Source: Ciona intestinalis | Taxonomy: Eukaryota > Chordata > Ascidiacea > Phlebobranchia > Cionidae | Length of the DNA: 64,000 bases | Reading direction: 5' to 3' | Assembly: GCF_000224145.3 (NCBI RefSeq) | Contig: NC_020173.2 | Span: forward strand, 5,899,039-5,963,038 | Shown here: positions 22,201-33,875 of the stretch, one piece after another | How the letters are laid out: each line of letters begins with the position of its first letter | How positions within the stretch are numbered: the first letter of the stretch is position 1 | Notes under the pieces: model-generated | Told to the model about the DNA's origin: nothing | Database searches by the model: none | What the model saw: only the letters and a program-made list of their open reading frames with translations | Translations under genes and position numbers: made by a program

Positions 22201-25200
22201 TTCTGAGAATGCCACGTTCAACGTACAACACTGGCATTCGTTACCTGCACTCTCGCTCTCTTACACCTCAAGTGGCTCATCTGTAATATCTGGTGGTCAT
22301 GAAGGGGTCATGGTTCAATGGACATCAGATGGAAAACAATTCCTCCCCAGATTGGGCTCAGCTATCCAGCAGCTTACGACTTCCAATGATAATCAATTGT
22401 ACGCGACGTCTCATAATGATAATTGTAAGTTGAATGAAAAGAAATGAACTTGTTCATAAACGTGTGGCCAGCAAGGCAGTCGTATGACACTGGTGTTCTG
22501 TTGCACACTTATTGTAAGGAATCTAAACTTGTTTATATTTGTGTAGTGCGACATTGACAATCGTTATATTAAGGGTGTTCTGTTACATGCTTGTGCCATC
22601 CATAGTGACCACTGGGTTGAAGCAATTTCCTTTAAATTTCTTGTCTAAGAAACTGCCCACAATAGTAGCAGCGTTGAGTTTCGAACCCATTACCTCTGGG
22701 TTAAAAGCAGCGCTGGCCATTGACAGAATGCTGCAACAGTTTATGTATAATATGCCTACATTGATGTCAATCATTATCTTTCCAGCCATTTGCATTGTCA
22801 CAAGCTACATGACTGTACGAACTACCATAGAAGGTTTCACAGCAACTGGCCAATGTAAGTTAACCCCACAGGCCTATGTTACAAATACATCTAGTTTGTG
22901 ATATTCACTCTGAACTTGAAAGTAATACACAGCTTTCACTATTTTTACATGTGTTCTAAATTTTAAGCATCTAGTATTTACTGTTAACTTTCAATTTTGT
23001 TTTCTATTTTATATTTAAAAGGACTTTTGTATCTCTTTTCTCTAATTAAAAATCAAATCACCTACCCCTATCTTTAGCCTTTTTATGCAACTTTTTGGAT
23101 GATTTCTTTAACCTTTCTTAATTCTCTCTAGCTCTACCATGTGGATTAAACTACGACCCTAAAACGCAGTCATGCGTGACCAACGGAAAAGCGGGCCATC
23201 TTCTCTTCTATTTCCCTGACAACGATGAACAACTATATAATGTAAATAACATTAATGTGATGTTGTACAACATGGGTATGCATGTAGTCTTTGGGATACA
23301 TTATAATGTCTTATGTGAATATTCTAAGTACTTGGACATAGTAACAGGTTGGTTGTTCATATACAATAAAAAAGACAATACCTTTGCATGTGGCGCCAAA
23401 ACAATCCTAAACACGAGAAAAACATTTTCTCTACCAGTACTTAAGCAATATTATCTTCGGACTTCAGTTGTTGCAATTATGCTGCAGATATAAATTAAAT
23501 CCAAATGACAACCTTTATTCCCAGCTTGACATTGTAAGTCGAAACTATATTTCACCGGTTGATTTGGAGAAGAGTCTTCCGCATACTAAGATTACGAGGG
23601 TTGGATTTACAGTGACTGCTAATAATGGTGAGTAGTGAGTACTACCATTGTGGGTGTATATGTGTCCTTGTAAAGACACTTAACAGCAATCGCTCCAACC
23701 CAGTGGTTACTAATGGGTTGTTTGAATTATCAGCCATACAGAAAATAATGAAAAAAAAAACACAAAAAAATAATCACCCACAAAGCTACATACGTGGGAA
23801 CTTGTAAGCTAGCACGAGGTGTATAAAAACAGAACAACATTGTGGGTGTATATGTCCTTAGGCAAGACACTTATTGGCAATTGCTCCAACCCAGTGGTCA
23901 CTAATGGGTTGTCCAAATTATCAGCCATACATAAAAAATAGAAAAGTCCCACAAAAAATAACCACCCATACAAAATAATCATTGTTTATTAATTTCAACA
24001 CTTTATCTTATTGTAAAAGAGATAAAAATAAATTGTTATTTAAACAAACAGAACACCTCATGGCAACTGCGGAATACGACAAGGAAAACATGACTGACCA
24101 AAAACTAAAGATGTGGAAATTTGATGAGTCATATAAAGAGTAAATACTCTGTTCATATTAAATAAACTTCATGGCCATGTCAGTATTGGTTAGAGCGCTT
24201 ACTTATAGACAAAATCATGGAAACTAAAATACACTTACAGCAAATAAGAACTTTGTTTTGTATAGTCCTGCCTTGGCTTTAGACACTCTGCTAGAATGTG
24301 AAAATTTTAAATGAATACTTGCACTATATTTCTGATATTTCCATTTACACAAAACTGAAAATTACTTGGATTTTAAACATAACCAAATGGCTAAGTTTTT
24401 TTAACTCCAACTTGTGATAACTGGTGTCCTTTTCAGATGGTCAAACACGATATAATCATACTTATTATATTGTAACTTATAACTTGAACCTTAATAGTTA
24501 TAACTTGAAGTAACATAAACCTTATTTCAGATGGTTAAATGCAATACACATAACTTTTGAACTCTGTTTCAAATGGTAAAATACAATACACTCATACTAG
24601 TTCTCATACCTTAAATAACATGAACTTTTTACCGAACTTTAATTTTGAATTATATTTCATATGGCCAACTACAATACTTTTATACGTTTTACCTTTCAAC
24701 TTTTTATAAATGAACTTCTTCCAGATGGTGCCTGGTCACAGTAATATCATCTCCCCATGATAACCGCAACATTACATCGTTAACCTTTCATCCCACGAAT
24801 GCATTATGTGTGACCACTGCTGAGGATGGCTATGCTAAGACATGGACCCTAGATGATAACGAGGGTAAGATGGGTAACTCTGTCTTGTACTCTTGTTGGT
24901 AGTTTAATTGGTAATGTAATAGTTTTGTATTCACGTCCGTTCGCCAATATTACAAGTAATCTGACCACTGAACATCCAAACTCACAGTCGTGTAATTAAA
25001 AGTCACCGTCACGGTTTACCGCACACAACGCAACCAAATACCATGACGATTACTGGAGCGTGTACAATGATGCAATAATGAAAGGCCACAGTAATAATGC
25101 TGTCTGTCCTGCACTGTGGCTTAATAGGGGTATGCATCTTCACGGAACCATACCGGGTTCGATGCCACTACCATTGTGTGTGTATGTGTCTTAATGGACA

Positions 25201-28200
25201 TTATTCCAACCCAGTGGTCACTAATGAGTTGTAGCGCTATGGGTGTTGGGCTAATAGACCAACTGTGGACAACATCTCAGGTTTCATGGCGTGCCTCACT
25301 GTAGGGCCTCATCCATATAGAATCTAATGTACATATACAATGTTGGGGTAATAGGTTATGGACAAAATATGAGTTCCTATGGCAATCTTGCTAAAGGCTT
25401 CCTTATTTCAAGCTTTATGCTGCATTTACTGTAAAAGTTTAGTATTTTAAATAAATTTTTATATTTCCCAAATTTTTTTTTCTTGGCCCGATGTTTTATG
25501 ATATTTCTATGTCCACCAGGTTGGTGTTGTGAGTCCACAACGTCGTATCGTGGTTACGCTTCATCGGATTCCTCGTTCTCGCAAGATGGGTCGGTACTCG
25601 CGCTTGCTTTTGGCCACACGGTGTCTCTCATCGACCCCTTGTTGCTCGACGACCTCAGTCTGTTGGTCTCGGCAAGAACTAATATTAAGTAAGTTAGATT
25701 CGATTTATTGTTGTAAGCTTTATTATTGTACTAGTATTTAGTTACTGATTGTCGTTAAGATATAAAGTAAGCCATAGGCAATGCATGTGTCAGCTCAACA
25801 ACTGATACCAACTAAGTTAGTTTAATGTTGCTTTCGAAGAAAAAGGTAAAAACTTTAAAACATGCTAATGCAAAAATAAATTAACCAAATTCAACATTTT
25901 AAATTGTAATAATCATGTTTGAGTTAATGTCATAAATATTATATTGTTTTTAATAGATTAAGCTGCATATAACTTTGGTAATTTTGAGAAGATTAATGTA
26001 GTTATGTATGTGGTAACTAGTAAGTGTGACTAGGTGTTTGACATTTTATCCGGTGTTATAACGACTGTCGAGTCCCGTCACACGAGAATAAATGATTTAA
26101 CCTTAATTTGTACGCGGTACAGCGTGACTTTTAAACTACTAATAGCACTTTTGTATGGAAAAGAAATACATGGGTTCTAACGTAACATCATAACACTGTT
26201 ATTATTATGTTTAGGATTCACACCATAGATGTCAATTTGTTTTAGTAAATTTTGATTCTGTCTAAAAATATCAAAAAAATGATGATTTTAATCCTTTAAC
26301 ACTGTTATATTTTTCCAGGCAAATTGAATTTGGTCAAGACTCCAACTGCCATTTACTTGTCGTGGCAACGGAAAACAGTCTACAGTCATGGAGTGTTATA
26401 ACCTCTTCTATGATTTGGTTGATTGACACCTGTGGTTTCAACTTTTTGGTGAAAGATCCGTTCTCTGATAACCTGGCATTCATTGATACAAGACATACAG
26501 GTATGGAGTTAAACTATTATGAATTTCAATATTACCTAGATGCTAATATGAATGTAACTTATTTATCCTTGCATGGCGAAGCTACGACAGTCGTTATAAC
26601 ACGGGTGTTCTGTTCATACACCTCGTGCCCGCTTACGAGTTACCACGTATATAACTTATTTATCCTCGCATAGCGGGGCAACGATAGTCGTTATAACACG
26701 GGTGTTGTGTTCCATACACCCCTTACCCACTTAAGTTACCACGTACGAAACTTGGTTACATAAGCCTGGTTACATAAGGCTACTTTAATTGGTAAGTGGG
26801 TACAAGAATGAAACAGAACATCACTGATTTATTAAAGTTTGCGGGTGATTTATTTTCATATATATTGGAGTTTTTTTCTTACCATTCATTGTCTTTTTCT
26901 CATGCTTCTTGTGCTACTTTGTATTATAACAATGGAAATATAGACATAGCTGCAAGTTTCAACAGAGTTCCTTCTCATGTTTCATGCTTAATTCACAATC
27001 ACTATCAATTATAAACATAGTCAACTAAATGCCGTAGAAAGACATGTCTACAATAAAATATGTTTAATGTGAAAATAAATAATACTTGCTGTTACAGACA
27101 ATGTTAGGGTAATGGGCCAACTCTGGCCTGAATCTTAGATCCCATGACATGTAATGCTGTAGGGCCACACCCATATAGAATACACACATAGGAGACATTG
27201 CTGAAATACAAGTACAGTGGGTAGTAGAAAAAGTACGACAATTTAATAAAAACATTGTTGACATAAATGTAAATTCAATAAAATGTTGCAATTAAACATG
27301 ACTTCATTAAATATACTAAGAACTTAATTGAATAGTTGGACGTAGGTGTTAAGGGGCCTGGGGTGACTTTAAAACAGGGGTTATATTTTAGAGCCCAGTG
27401 TTTAAGCCTAAAACATCATGCACTACTTTAATTTTAACAATGACGCCACAGATTTTTATCAAAGTTTAAAAAATATGACATTTGCTTTTGAATTGGTTGG
27501 TCTTGGTTTTTATCAGTTTATTGGAGCAAGATAAGGGTCTGGCGTTCCGGATATTTTCTTTAATGATGAATATTGAACATCTGCATTGTTTATTCTTAAA
27601 GTAGGTGACACTGGTGCGGAAACTGCCATTTGTGGGGTGTCTGGGGGGTTACTTGGTGGGGCTAATGTGTCAAAAAACATATTCATGTCTGGTCTGGAGT
27701 TTGGTCGGTTCCTTCTGGGTGGTTTAGGTGGTCTTATAGTCGAACTTGCACTTGGTGTTATTATGATAGAGGATGAAATACTTGTTGGTGTGCGTGGTAA
27801 CGGTCTGTTAGGTAAGGATGGCCTATGTATAGAAGTCATGGATTCATATAATTGAACTGGTGGCAAAGTTGACTGTATGTCTAATGTATTATACTGTGCT
27901 ACTTCATCAGTTTGATCCCCGGCTATATAAACGACTTGCTTCCTCCTAAACTTTTTCCTACAGCAAAGGATAAATATAGCAATTGAAGCAAGGAAGCCAA
28001 CCACTAGAGCTGACACTGCTATTATTATGATTCTGTTCACCCAAGATTTTAGCGTTGGTTCTTGTGCGTCATGTTCGTACTCTAATGTCGTGGCAGTTGT
28101 TTCAATTTCTGGGATTTCTTTGTTAATTCTACCATAATTTTCCGCGGTGGTGGTTGTGGGAATTGTGCTTGTTGTTGTTTGTGTTGTAGTAGTTGTTCTT

Positions 28201-31200
28201 GTTCTTGTTGTTGTTGTAGTCACTATAGGAGTTGTTACTGTTGTAGGTATCACTGTTGTTGTTGTTGTTGTTGTACAAGTGGGGTTGTTGCATGTTTGTG
28301 ACTCTTGGTTGACGCCGTTACAATTAGCGAGACATTCTCTTGTTCTTCTTGATATTCCATTTGTACAAACGCATTCGCCCCATTCAGTGTATCGAACTGT
28401 GATTACAAAGTATGTGTAGGTATGCATCAGTGACAAAGTATTTCTATAAGGTGTATCAGACCAATGTAACGTGGAAGTAAAGTCAGTCTTAGTACGTAGA
28501 ACATTAGCTTTTGGACAATAAGTTATTATTTTTTTGGTAGATATTTTGTGACGTTAAACTTTTTTTTCGGTTGCTTTAGTATGCAAAAATTTTAATTTTA
28601 TTATTTTTTAAAGCAAAAAATTTTAAAACGATTTCTTTGTCAAAATTTTTAGTGTTACTGGATGTATTTATTTAGTTACAAGCTACTTTGGCAGATAAGT
28701 GGTTAGGTAGTTACAACTGAATATAACATCACATTTCGACTCACCTGCATTACAATCAAACACGTTACAAATTATAATTCTGGATTCAAATAAAGCTATC
28801 TGGAGCGTTGTCGTGGAGTCGCAATTATAACTTTCACGGCCATTCTTGTAGCATTGTCGTGTATTAGTCTTGAAATGTTTACAAAAGGTTATTAATGTAG
28901 AAACAGGTTCAATTCTGATTTGTCTTTAACATAATATTTATCCATTAACATAGCAAAGAGATGCGAACCCATATGAAATAGAATGTGCATATACAATGTT
29001 GGGGTAATGGGCCAACTCTGGCATAAATCTCAGGTCTCATAGCGTGCCTCACTGTAGAACCTCACCCATATAGAATACAATGTGCATATACAATGTTGGG
29101 GTAATGGGCCAACTCTGGCCTAAATCTCAGCCTTTCTCAGGTCCCATGGCGTGCCTCACTGTAGGACCTCACCCATATACAATAGAATGTGCATATACAA
29201 TGATGAATTAATGTACTAACTGTGCAGGACTTCACCCATATTTAGCATAAAATAAAAACCAGCCTCACCTCTAACCCCCCACCACACCGCACTGAGCATT
29301 GGGTTCCTGACCAACTGGACCATGTACCGTCACATACCAGGTTTGAGGGGCAGAACCGCGTCAACTTCCTTTTACACGTCGGTTGTGTGTCATGGTTCCA
29401 ACACTTAAACATTTGAGTTTGAATGGTGTCGCTACAGCCGGTGCCGAAGCAGCCACTCCACTGCCCTTGCGGTATCTATAAGATACAAAATTGAATTCGG
29501 TTCAGGGCTCAACGCGACTACCATTGTGGATACATGTCCTTGGGGAAGACTGTTAACGGTTATTGTTCCGACCCAATTGTGTACCTAGTGATCACTTAAT
29601 TTAAATCAGTGGCGCAGCCAGAGGGTTTTGGGGGGTCGTGACCCCCCCTTTTATATCACAAAAAAATGTTTTGAACAATATTTTGATTAAACCCCCCCCT
29701 TATTTTTTTCTGGTTCGCCCCCGAGTCCAGTGCATATTTACATCTATCCAATGTTATTCTTTCATGACCTGTTTGTAACCACTTGGTTGGAGGGATTACT
29801 GTGTCTTACCCAAGGGCACATGCCCACAATGTGTTAGCATCCAGCTGAAAGGATATTTACAAACATACCCACCCAAACATTGTTCCCTGCCCCTATACAT
29901 CTATCACACTCCATGGTTTCTTCCTTCCAAGCTATCGTGCCGCACGCACCACTAGGATTGTTGTGGATTGAACACGAGTGCTGTCTCTTCCAGCTGCAAC
30001 TTTCGCCAGCTGTGCATGCAGCCCATGCTGTCCATTGTGCAAAGCCAAAAGCCTAGAATTAAAAGTAAATGCATAGCGTTAAAAAAAAATTGAGGTGAAA
30101 CTTTAACAAGTTACAAAATTTAAATCGCTCAAAAAAACACCTTTTGACTAGCATTAATAAAGTCAAGTTTACCAAAGAACAAAATAAGATTGTGCAAAGC
30201 CAAAAACCTAGAATTAAATGCATAGCGTTGAAAAAAAACTAAAGTGAAACTTTAACAAGTTACAAAATTTAAATCGTTAAAAAAAACTTTATGACTGTAT
30301 TTGGGTGGCTGGCACATTAATAAAGTCAAGTTTAAACTAGTTACAAAATTTAAATCGCTCAAAAAGACAAACTATATAATTGTATTTGGATAGTTAGCAC
30401 ACGGTTAGCAGATTTCTATTAAATTCAATCAAATGAGTTTTTCCAATTAAAGTCTGTAACCTTTTAAATAAACTTAATATCAGTTTTAATACATGGATGA
30501 ATACATATGGGTAACATTAGGGGTTCCTGGGGTCACATGTTACCCAACTTTTAAGCATTGGTGACATCATATGTTTTAGCATACTAGTTAAGGCATAAAC
30601 GACTTTAATCATCTGTTGCAAATATCTCTTCTAATAAGAAAATGTAAACTTTTTATACCATTGTTTTGTTTGCCATGTGGCGAAACATCTATATATTATG
30701 CTGATGCATTTATATATAGAATATTATGCTTTTATCAGAAGAGCTATTTCTTGTATAATACCATGTGTGTTTGCCCGTTCAACCTTACTAACTAACTGTA
30801 TATAATTAATTAGAATACTTACTGAACTTCTGCCTTGAACTTGAGTGTCATTTTGACAATCTCCATAATTAATCAAACAAATAAAAACAACAATTCTAAT
30901 TGTCTCCATCACAATGGCTGTCTTCTGTTGTGTTGTTATTGCTTATGACATCATAATGATGGTTTGTCTGCCGGGAGGAAGTTGTTTGTTTCCTGTGTGA
31001 CATCACACACACTATATGTGGCGTAACAAAGGTTATTGTTGTTGCGCCAATTATGATGTAATAGTTGAACAATTAGCAGTAATTAAACTTTTTCTGTGAT
31101 GTAATAAAACATGTAATATAATATATAACTATATAGTACTGTGGGGGAAGACGGGACACCATTAGCACCTAATATCCAAATATCCTGATCATGTTTTAAA

Positions 31201-33446
31201 CAATTAACAACGGTCTTCCGAAGTCGTGAGAATACGGTTTTATAATTCTTTGAATGTTCTTTGTTTACTACTGAATGGGACGAGAAAATAGAATAAAAAG
31301 GCTTCCTATCTTCCCCCACTCTACTATATATATAAATTTATTTCCCTACTATTAATATACAAACCCCATGTTAACCTTCTACATTTGCAGTGCATGTCTT
31401 TCAACCATCTGATGAGAAACCACCATTCACACAGAATGTTAAGATGGAAATATTGGCGGCATGTTTTGTACAAGGTGGAAATGATGAGATACCTTGGTGT
31501 GCTAAATCCCAGCTGTATATGATATCAAATAAAATGGTAAAGTACTTGTATATCTCGCTTAATGTATATTTAAGTGGCATAAAAACATTTAGCATGAATG
31601 TTCTGTTTCATACACCTCATGCCTGCTTTTGAGTTACCACGAATGTATCTTATTTAGCCTCACGTGGCGGGGTAACGACAGTCGTTATAACACGGGTGTT
31701 TTGTTTCATATACCTAGTGCCTGCTTGCAAGTAACCATGTATGTAACTTATTTATCCTTGCATGACGGGGCAACGGAAGTCATTATAACCCTGGTGTTTT
31801 GTTACATAAACCTCGTGCCGCCCACAAGTTACTATGTATGTAAATTTGTGGGTACTTTTTTTACCATCAAGTGTTTCGCTTAAGGACATATACACCCACA
31901 ATGGTAGCAGCATCGAGCTTTGAGCCTGTATCCTCTGGCTTAGAAGCAAGCACTCTAACCCTTGAACCACATTAATAACCGCTATACCATGGCAGCATAA
32001 CTTACCGTCACAACTTATCACTCCACAGACAGTGCACAAATTCGCCACCAAGGAGCAATCCAAAGTAGTTTCTAACCGAGCGTTACCCGTAGCAACGGAC
32101 ACGCTTAGAACACCGATTGCATCTCTATTATCAACAAACAAAGAAGCTGTTGATGACATCACAATGCCAGGTGTTCCAATTCGAAACCGAACATTACAGG
32201 TGAAAAGTTTTTCTGACAGAAGTTTTGTTGCATTTTCTGTTGTGAGTTAATGAGTTTTTTGGGCAGAAATATTAACAATCCTTGGGCAAAACCGGAAATT
32301 GCTCCAACCCAGTGGTCATGTCTAAATTGTCAGCCATACAAAAAAAACAATCACAAACAAAGTTACATATACTTGGTAATTCGTAAGCGGACACAAGGTG
32401 TATGAAACAGAATACCTATGTTATAACTTTGTTTCATTCATTGTTTAATTCATCCATTTAACCTACTAGCATGGTTACAATACATTATAACACAATCATT
32501 CACTTTATAGGAAGCAGTGCAAGTCGTCCTTGAAACAAAATCCCATGTTTTGCCCCCAATCCCCAAGATATGTCAACAATTTGTTGCAGCTTTGTTACTT
32601 GATGGTGCAAATATACATGAAGAGTAAGTCTCTGGCATTCGTGCTGTTACCAGTGTTTCATGATTATAAATTCCTAACGATCTTTAGCACTCAAGACAAC
32701 ACTGGAAAAATTGCCAGTGTTTCACAATCATAAACGCTTGAGGTTCTATAAACAGTGCAGGCAACACTGAAAAAGTAGACACTTATAGGTTGTTTAATAA
32801 AACAGCTATTTTTGTTTTGTACTTAGATTTTAAACAGAGTTTTCCTTATTATAGTCCACGTTCTGACTAATACCAGTTTTCTAAAATCACAAACTAATAA
32901 AAATCTTTTTATATTAAAGTTTTGGTAGCATTGAAAAAAGATAGCTGGATAGTATGTTATTGCTGGGTAAATATAATGCTGTTTAATTGTGTAGTAAAAT
33001 TGTTTTCCTGTTCTTATCTAAAAGAACCTGCAACTGAACCGGTGGTATACCGACTGTCTACGCCCTACAAAAAAATCAAAATGGCCATTCTTTTAGTCTT
33101 TTTTTTCCTTAGAACCTGTTTCATACAAATAGTACAATAAGCAAACTACCAACTAAACCCATATTTAGCCTTATTACACAACTACAAAGTTAAATACATG
33201 CTAACTTGTAAGCGGGCACAAGGTGTATGAAACCGAATACTTTTACTGTTATCTCTGCTGCCAAAACATAAATAAAAACAATTTCTTTTTTTAAGATCGG
33301 AAGACGTAACTGCAATGGAGGTATGCACGACAGAGCCTTCTACCTTGAATGTTAAACCGGTTAAAACTGGTTTAAAGCGGAACGATCCAGATCCGGACGT
33401 GGACGATTTTGATTGGTTGGCAGAATCGTTTGCAAATTTAAAATAA
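19236..33446 (+). CDS. WDR75: WD repeat-containing protein 75 (small-subunit processome factor)
   Basis: Seventeen exons: 19236-19345, 19741-19870, 20244-20391, 20596-20794, 21568-21669, 22186-22424, 22786-22854, 23132-23241, 23525-23627, 24052-24139, 24725-24864, 25520-25688, 26319-26500, 31391-31536, 32029-32199, 32511-32623, 33296-33446. Every join is in frame; product 789 residues against about 830 in human. It follows human WDR75 throughout: 'NVVKVYSTNTGEC', 'DGTIKLWDYEDG', 'GHENGELRFW', 'ISGGHEGVMVQW..FLPRLGSAIQ', 'GKAGHLLFYFPDNDEQLYN', 'EDGYAKTW' and the C-terminal 'HVLPPIPKICQQFVAALLL', ending 'DDFDWLAESFANLK'. Known role: nucleolar U3 snoRNP/t-UTP component for pre-rRNA transcription and 18S processing. 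Two WD-propeller halves plus a C-terminal tail. Intron 13 is 4.9 kb and contains an entire antisense gene. Confidence 0.95.
19440..19640. repeat. Two tandem family B copies in WDR75 intron 1
   Basis: Repeated 'gcgggcacgaggtgtatgaa' and 'gaggataaacaagttacat' landmarks, about 95 bp apart. Confidence 0.75.
20015..20130. repeat. Family B copy
   Basis: 'aatgtaacttatttatcctt' to 'gtttccatgtatgtaact', WDR75 intron 2. Confidence 0.75.
20888..21380. repeat. About 130 bp tandem repeat in WDR75 intron 4
   Basis: Three and a half units; each has 'gtgaatgcaatatacttt', 'ctctgcttgtttgtata' and 'agcagggtaaaac'. The later units are more alike than the first. Confidence 0.8.
22588..22735 (-). mobile_element. 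SINE D head (tRNA-like), reverse
   Basis: On the minus strand a B-box-like 'gggttcgaaactc' precedes 'actattgtgggc' and 'cccagtggtcac', the D layout. WDR75 intron 6. Confidence 0.65.
23640..23965 (+). mobile_element. Two SINE D/B copies in tandem
   Basis: 'accattgtgggtgtata' and 'cagtggtc/ttactaatgggttg' occur twice, with a B fragment ('gtaagctagcacgaggtgta') between them. WDR75 intron 9. Confidence 0.75.
24430..24724 (+). repeat. Reiterated decoy splice acceptors in WDR75 intron 10
   Basis: The real exon 11 starts after 'cttcttccag' with ATGG. Look-alikes 'ccttttcag|atgg' (24436), 'ttatttcag|atgg' (24530), 'ctgtttcaaatgg' (24576) and 'atttcatatgg' (24665) precede it in a decaying tandem array, with 'acaatac'-type sequence after each. 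Confidence 0.6.
25140..25355. repeat. SINE D fragment followed by family C unit
   Basis: 'ccgggttcgatgccacta' with 'cccagtggtcactaatgag' (D), then 'gcgtgcctcactgtagggcc' and 'acaatgttggggtaat' (C). WDR75 intron 11. Confidence 0.65.
25995..26100. repeat. Family B copy, diverged
   Basis: 'tatgtggtaactagtaagtg' to 'cgagaataaatgatttaac', WDR75 intron 12. Confidence 0.55.
26545..26760. repeat. Two tandem family B copies
   Basis: Two successive 'aacttatttatcct(t/c)gca' to 'ttaccacgtat/cg' units at the start of WDR75 intron 13. Confidence 0.75.
27095..27185. repeat. Family C unit
   Basis: 'caatgttagggtaatgggcc' and 'ctgtagggccacacccata'. Confidence 0.6.
27513..30912 (-). CDS. Thrombospondin type 1 repeat single-pass membrane protein, nested in WDR75 intron 13
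   Basis: Five exons, in order 30823-30912, 29873-30052, 29269-29475, 28745-28868, 27513-28396; frames close and the product is 494 residues. Signal peptide from the first of two adjacent Mets. The ectodomain has TSR-like modules: 'FAQWTAWAACTAGESCSWKR', 'GQWSGCFGTGCSD', 'GTWSSWSGTQCSVRCGGG' and 'YTEWGECVCTNGISRRTREC'. A Thr-rich stalk (about 241-284) leads to one TM helix (about 323-346, 'IIIIAVSALVVGFLASIAIF') and stop-transfer 'CCRKKFRRK'. The cytoplasmic tail is Pro/Ser-rich with 'PLPRTP' and 'RPPKPPRRN', potential SH3 ligands. Likely a cell-surface adhesion or guidance-type receptor; ligand unknown. The gene is antisense to, and wholly within, a WDR75 intron. The donor after 'NNVW' is GTGGGT, chosen for frame. 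Confidence 0.82.
28970..29245. repeat. Family C units in tandem
   Basis: Two full units and a partial, each with 'tgggccaactctggc' and 'gcgtgcctcactgta'. In the intron between TSR exons 3 and 4. Confidence 0.75.
29500..29850. repeat. SINE D remnants and a G/C hairpin tract
   Basis: 'gactaccattgtggatacat' and 'cacatgcccacaatgtg' are D remnants in opposite orientations. Between them 'ggggggtcgtgacccccc' (about 29629-29648) can fold into a perfect hairpin, preceded by 'cagtggcgcagccagag', a motif common at ends of old metazoan DNA transposons. Confidence 0.5.
30032..30370. repeat. Intron repeat duplicating the TSR exon 2 acceptor
   Basis: 'ttgtgcaaagccaaaa.cctag' with the following 'atgcatagcgtt' and 'ctttaacaagttacaaaatt' occurs at 30034-30125 and again at 30192-30285; a third partial copy of the 3' part lies at 30335-30365. 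The first copy contains the used acceptor and 5' end of exon 2; the second is intronic. Confidence 0.75.
31132..31326. mobile_element. Family A MITE
   Basis: Left 'tatagtactgtgggggaaga', right 'cttcccccactctacta'. It ends about 65 bases before WDR75 exon 14. Confidence 0.8.
31585..31980 (-). mobile_element. SINE: tRNA-like head D plus B segments
   Basis: On the minus strand, from 31980: 'ggttcaagggttagagtgct' (A-box-like), 'caggctcaaagct' (B-box-like), 'accattgtgggtgtatatgt', then B copies down to 31585. This is the copy that best shows the tRNA-like head joined to the body. Confidence 0.7.
32270..32430 (+). mobile_element. SINE D/B copy
   Basis: 'cttgggcaaaaccgg', 'cccagtggtcatg' and 'gtaagcggacacaaggtgta'. 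WDR75 intron 15. Confidence 0.65.
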
Positions 33447-33465
33447 TTTCCGTGGTTGTAATTCA

Positions 33466-33471
33466 AATAAA
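33466..33471 (+). terminator. Candidate polyA signal of WDR75
   Basis: AATAAA 20 bases after the stop codon; a very short 3' UTR would result. Confidence 0.55.
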
Positions 33472-33599
33472 ACAGAAAACGGAAAATACGCCTCTATCAT
33501 TGTAATAATGCATGGAAACGTAGAACTAATGTAAGATACCTGCAACAGATATTCGTTTATTCCACGCGGGTGAGATCCTAGAAACAATGACGACACAGG

Positions 33600-33745
33600 A
33601 CCTAGGATTTAAGCCTCAATAAATATCATTCTATATGGGTGAGGTCCTACAGTGAGGCATGCCATGGGACCTGGGATTTAGGACAAAGTTGGCCCATTAC
33701 CCCAACATTGTATATGCACATTCTATTCTATATATGGGTGAGGTT
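33600..33745. repeat. Family C unit(s)
   Basis: 'gggtgaggtcctacagtgag' and 'ggcccattaccccaacattg'. Confidence 0.7.
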
Positions 33746-33875
33746 CAGTGTGGCACAGGAATAGCGGTCTATATTCTATAGTTGGCCGATAAATAATGAT
33801 ACGGTGAATGCGATAAATAATGATACGGTGAATGGTTACGTTTTTCTTGTTTAATATAACACACGTTGTTATATT

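Noticed and set aside
28147-28419. Val-rich plus-strand frame of 90 codons
   Set aside because: Antisense shadow of the ACN/ACA Thr-rich stalk of the TSR gene.
29625-29650. 'ggggggtcgtgacccccc' as a transcription terminator
   Set aside because: Intrinsic terminators do not apply to Pol II genes; it lies in an intron within transposon-like text.
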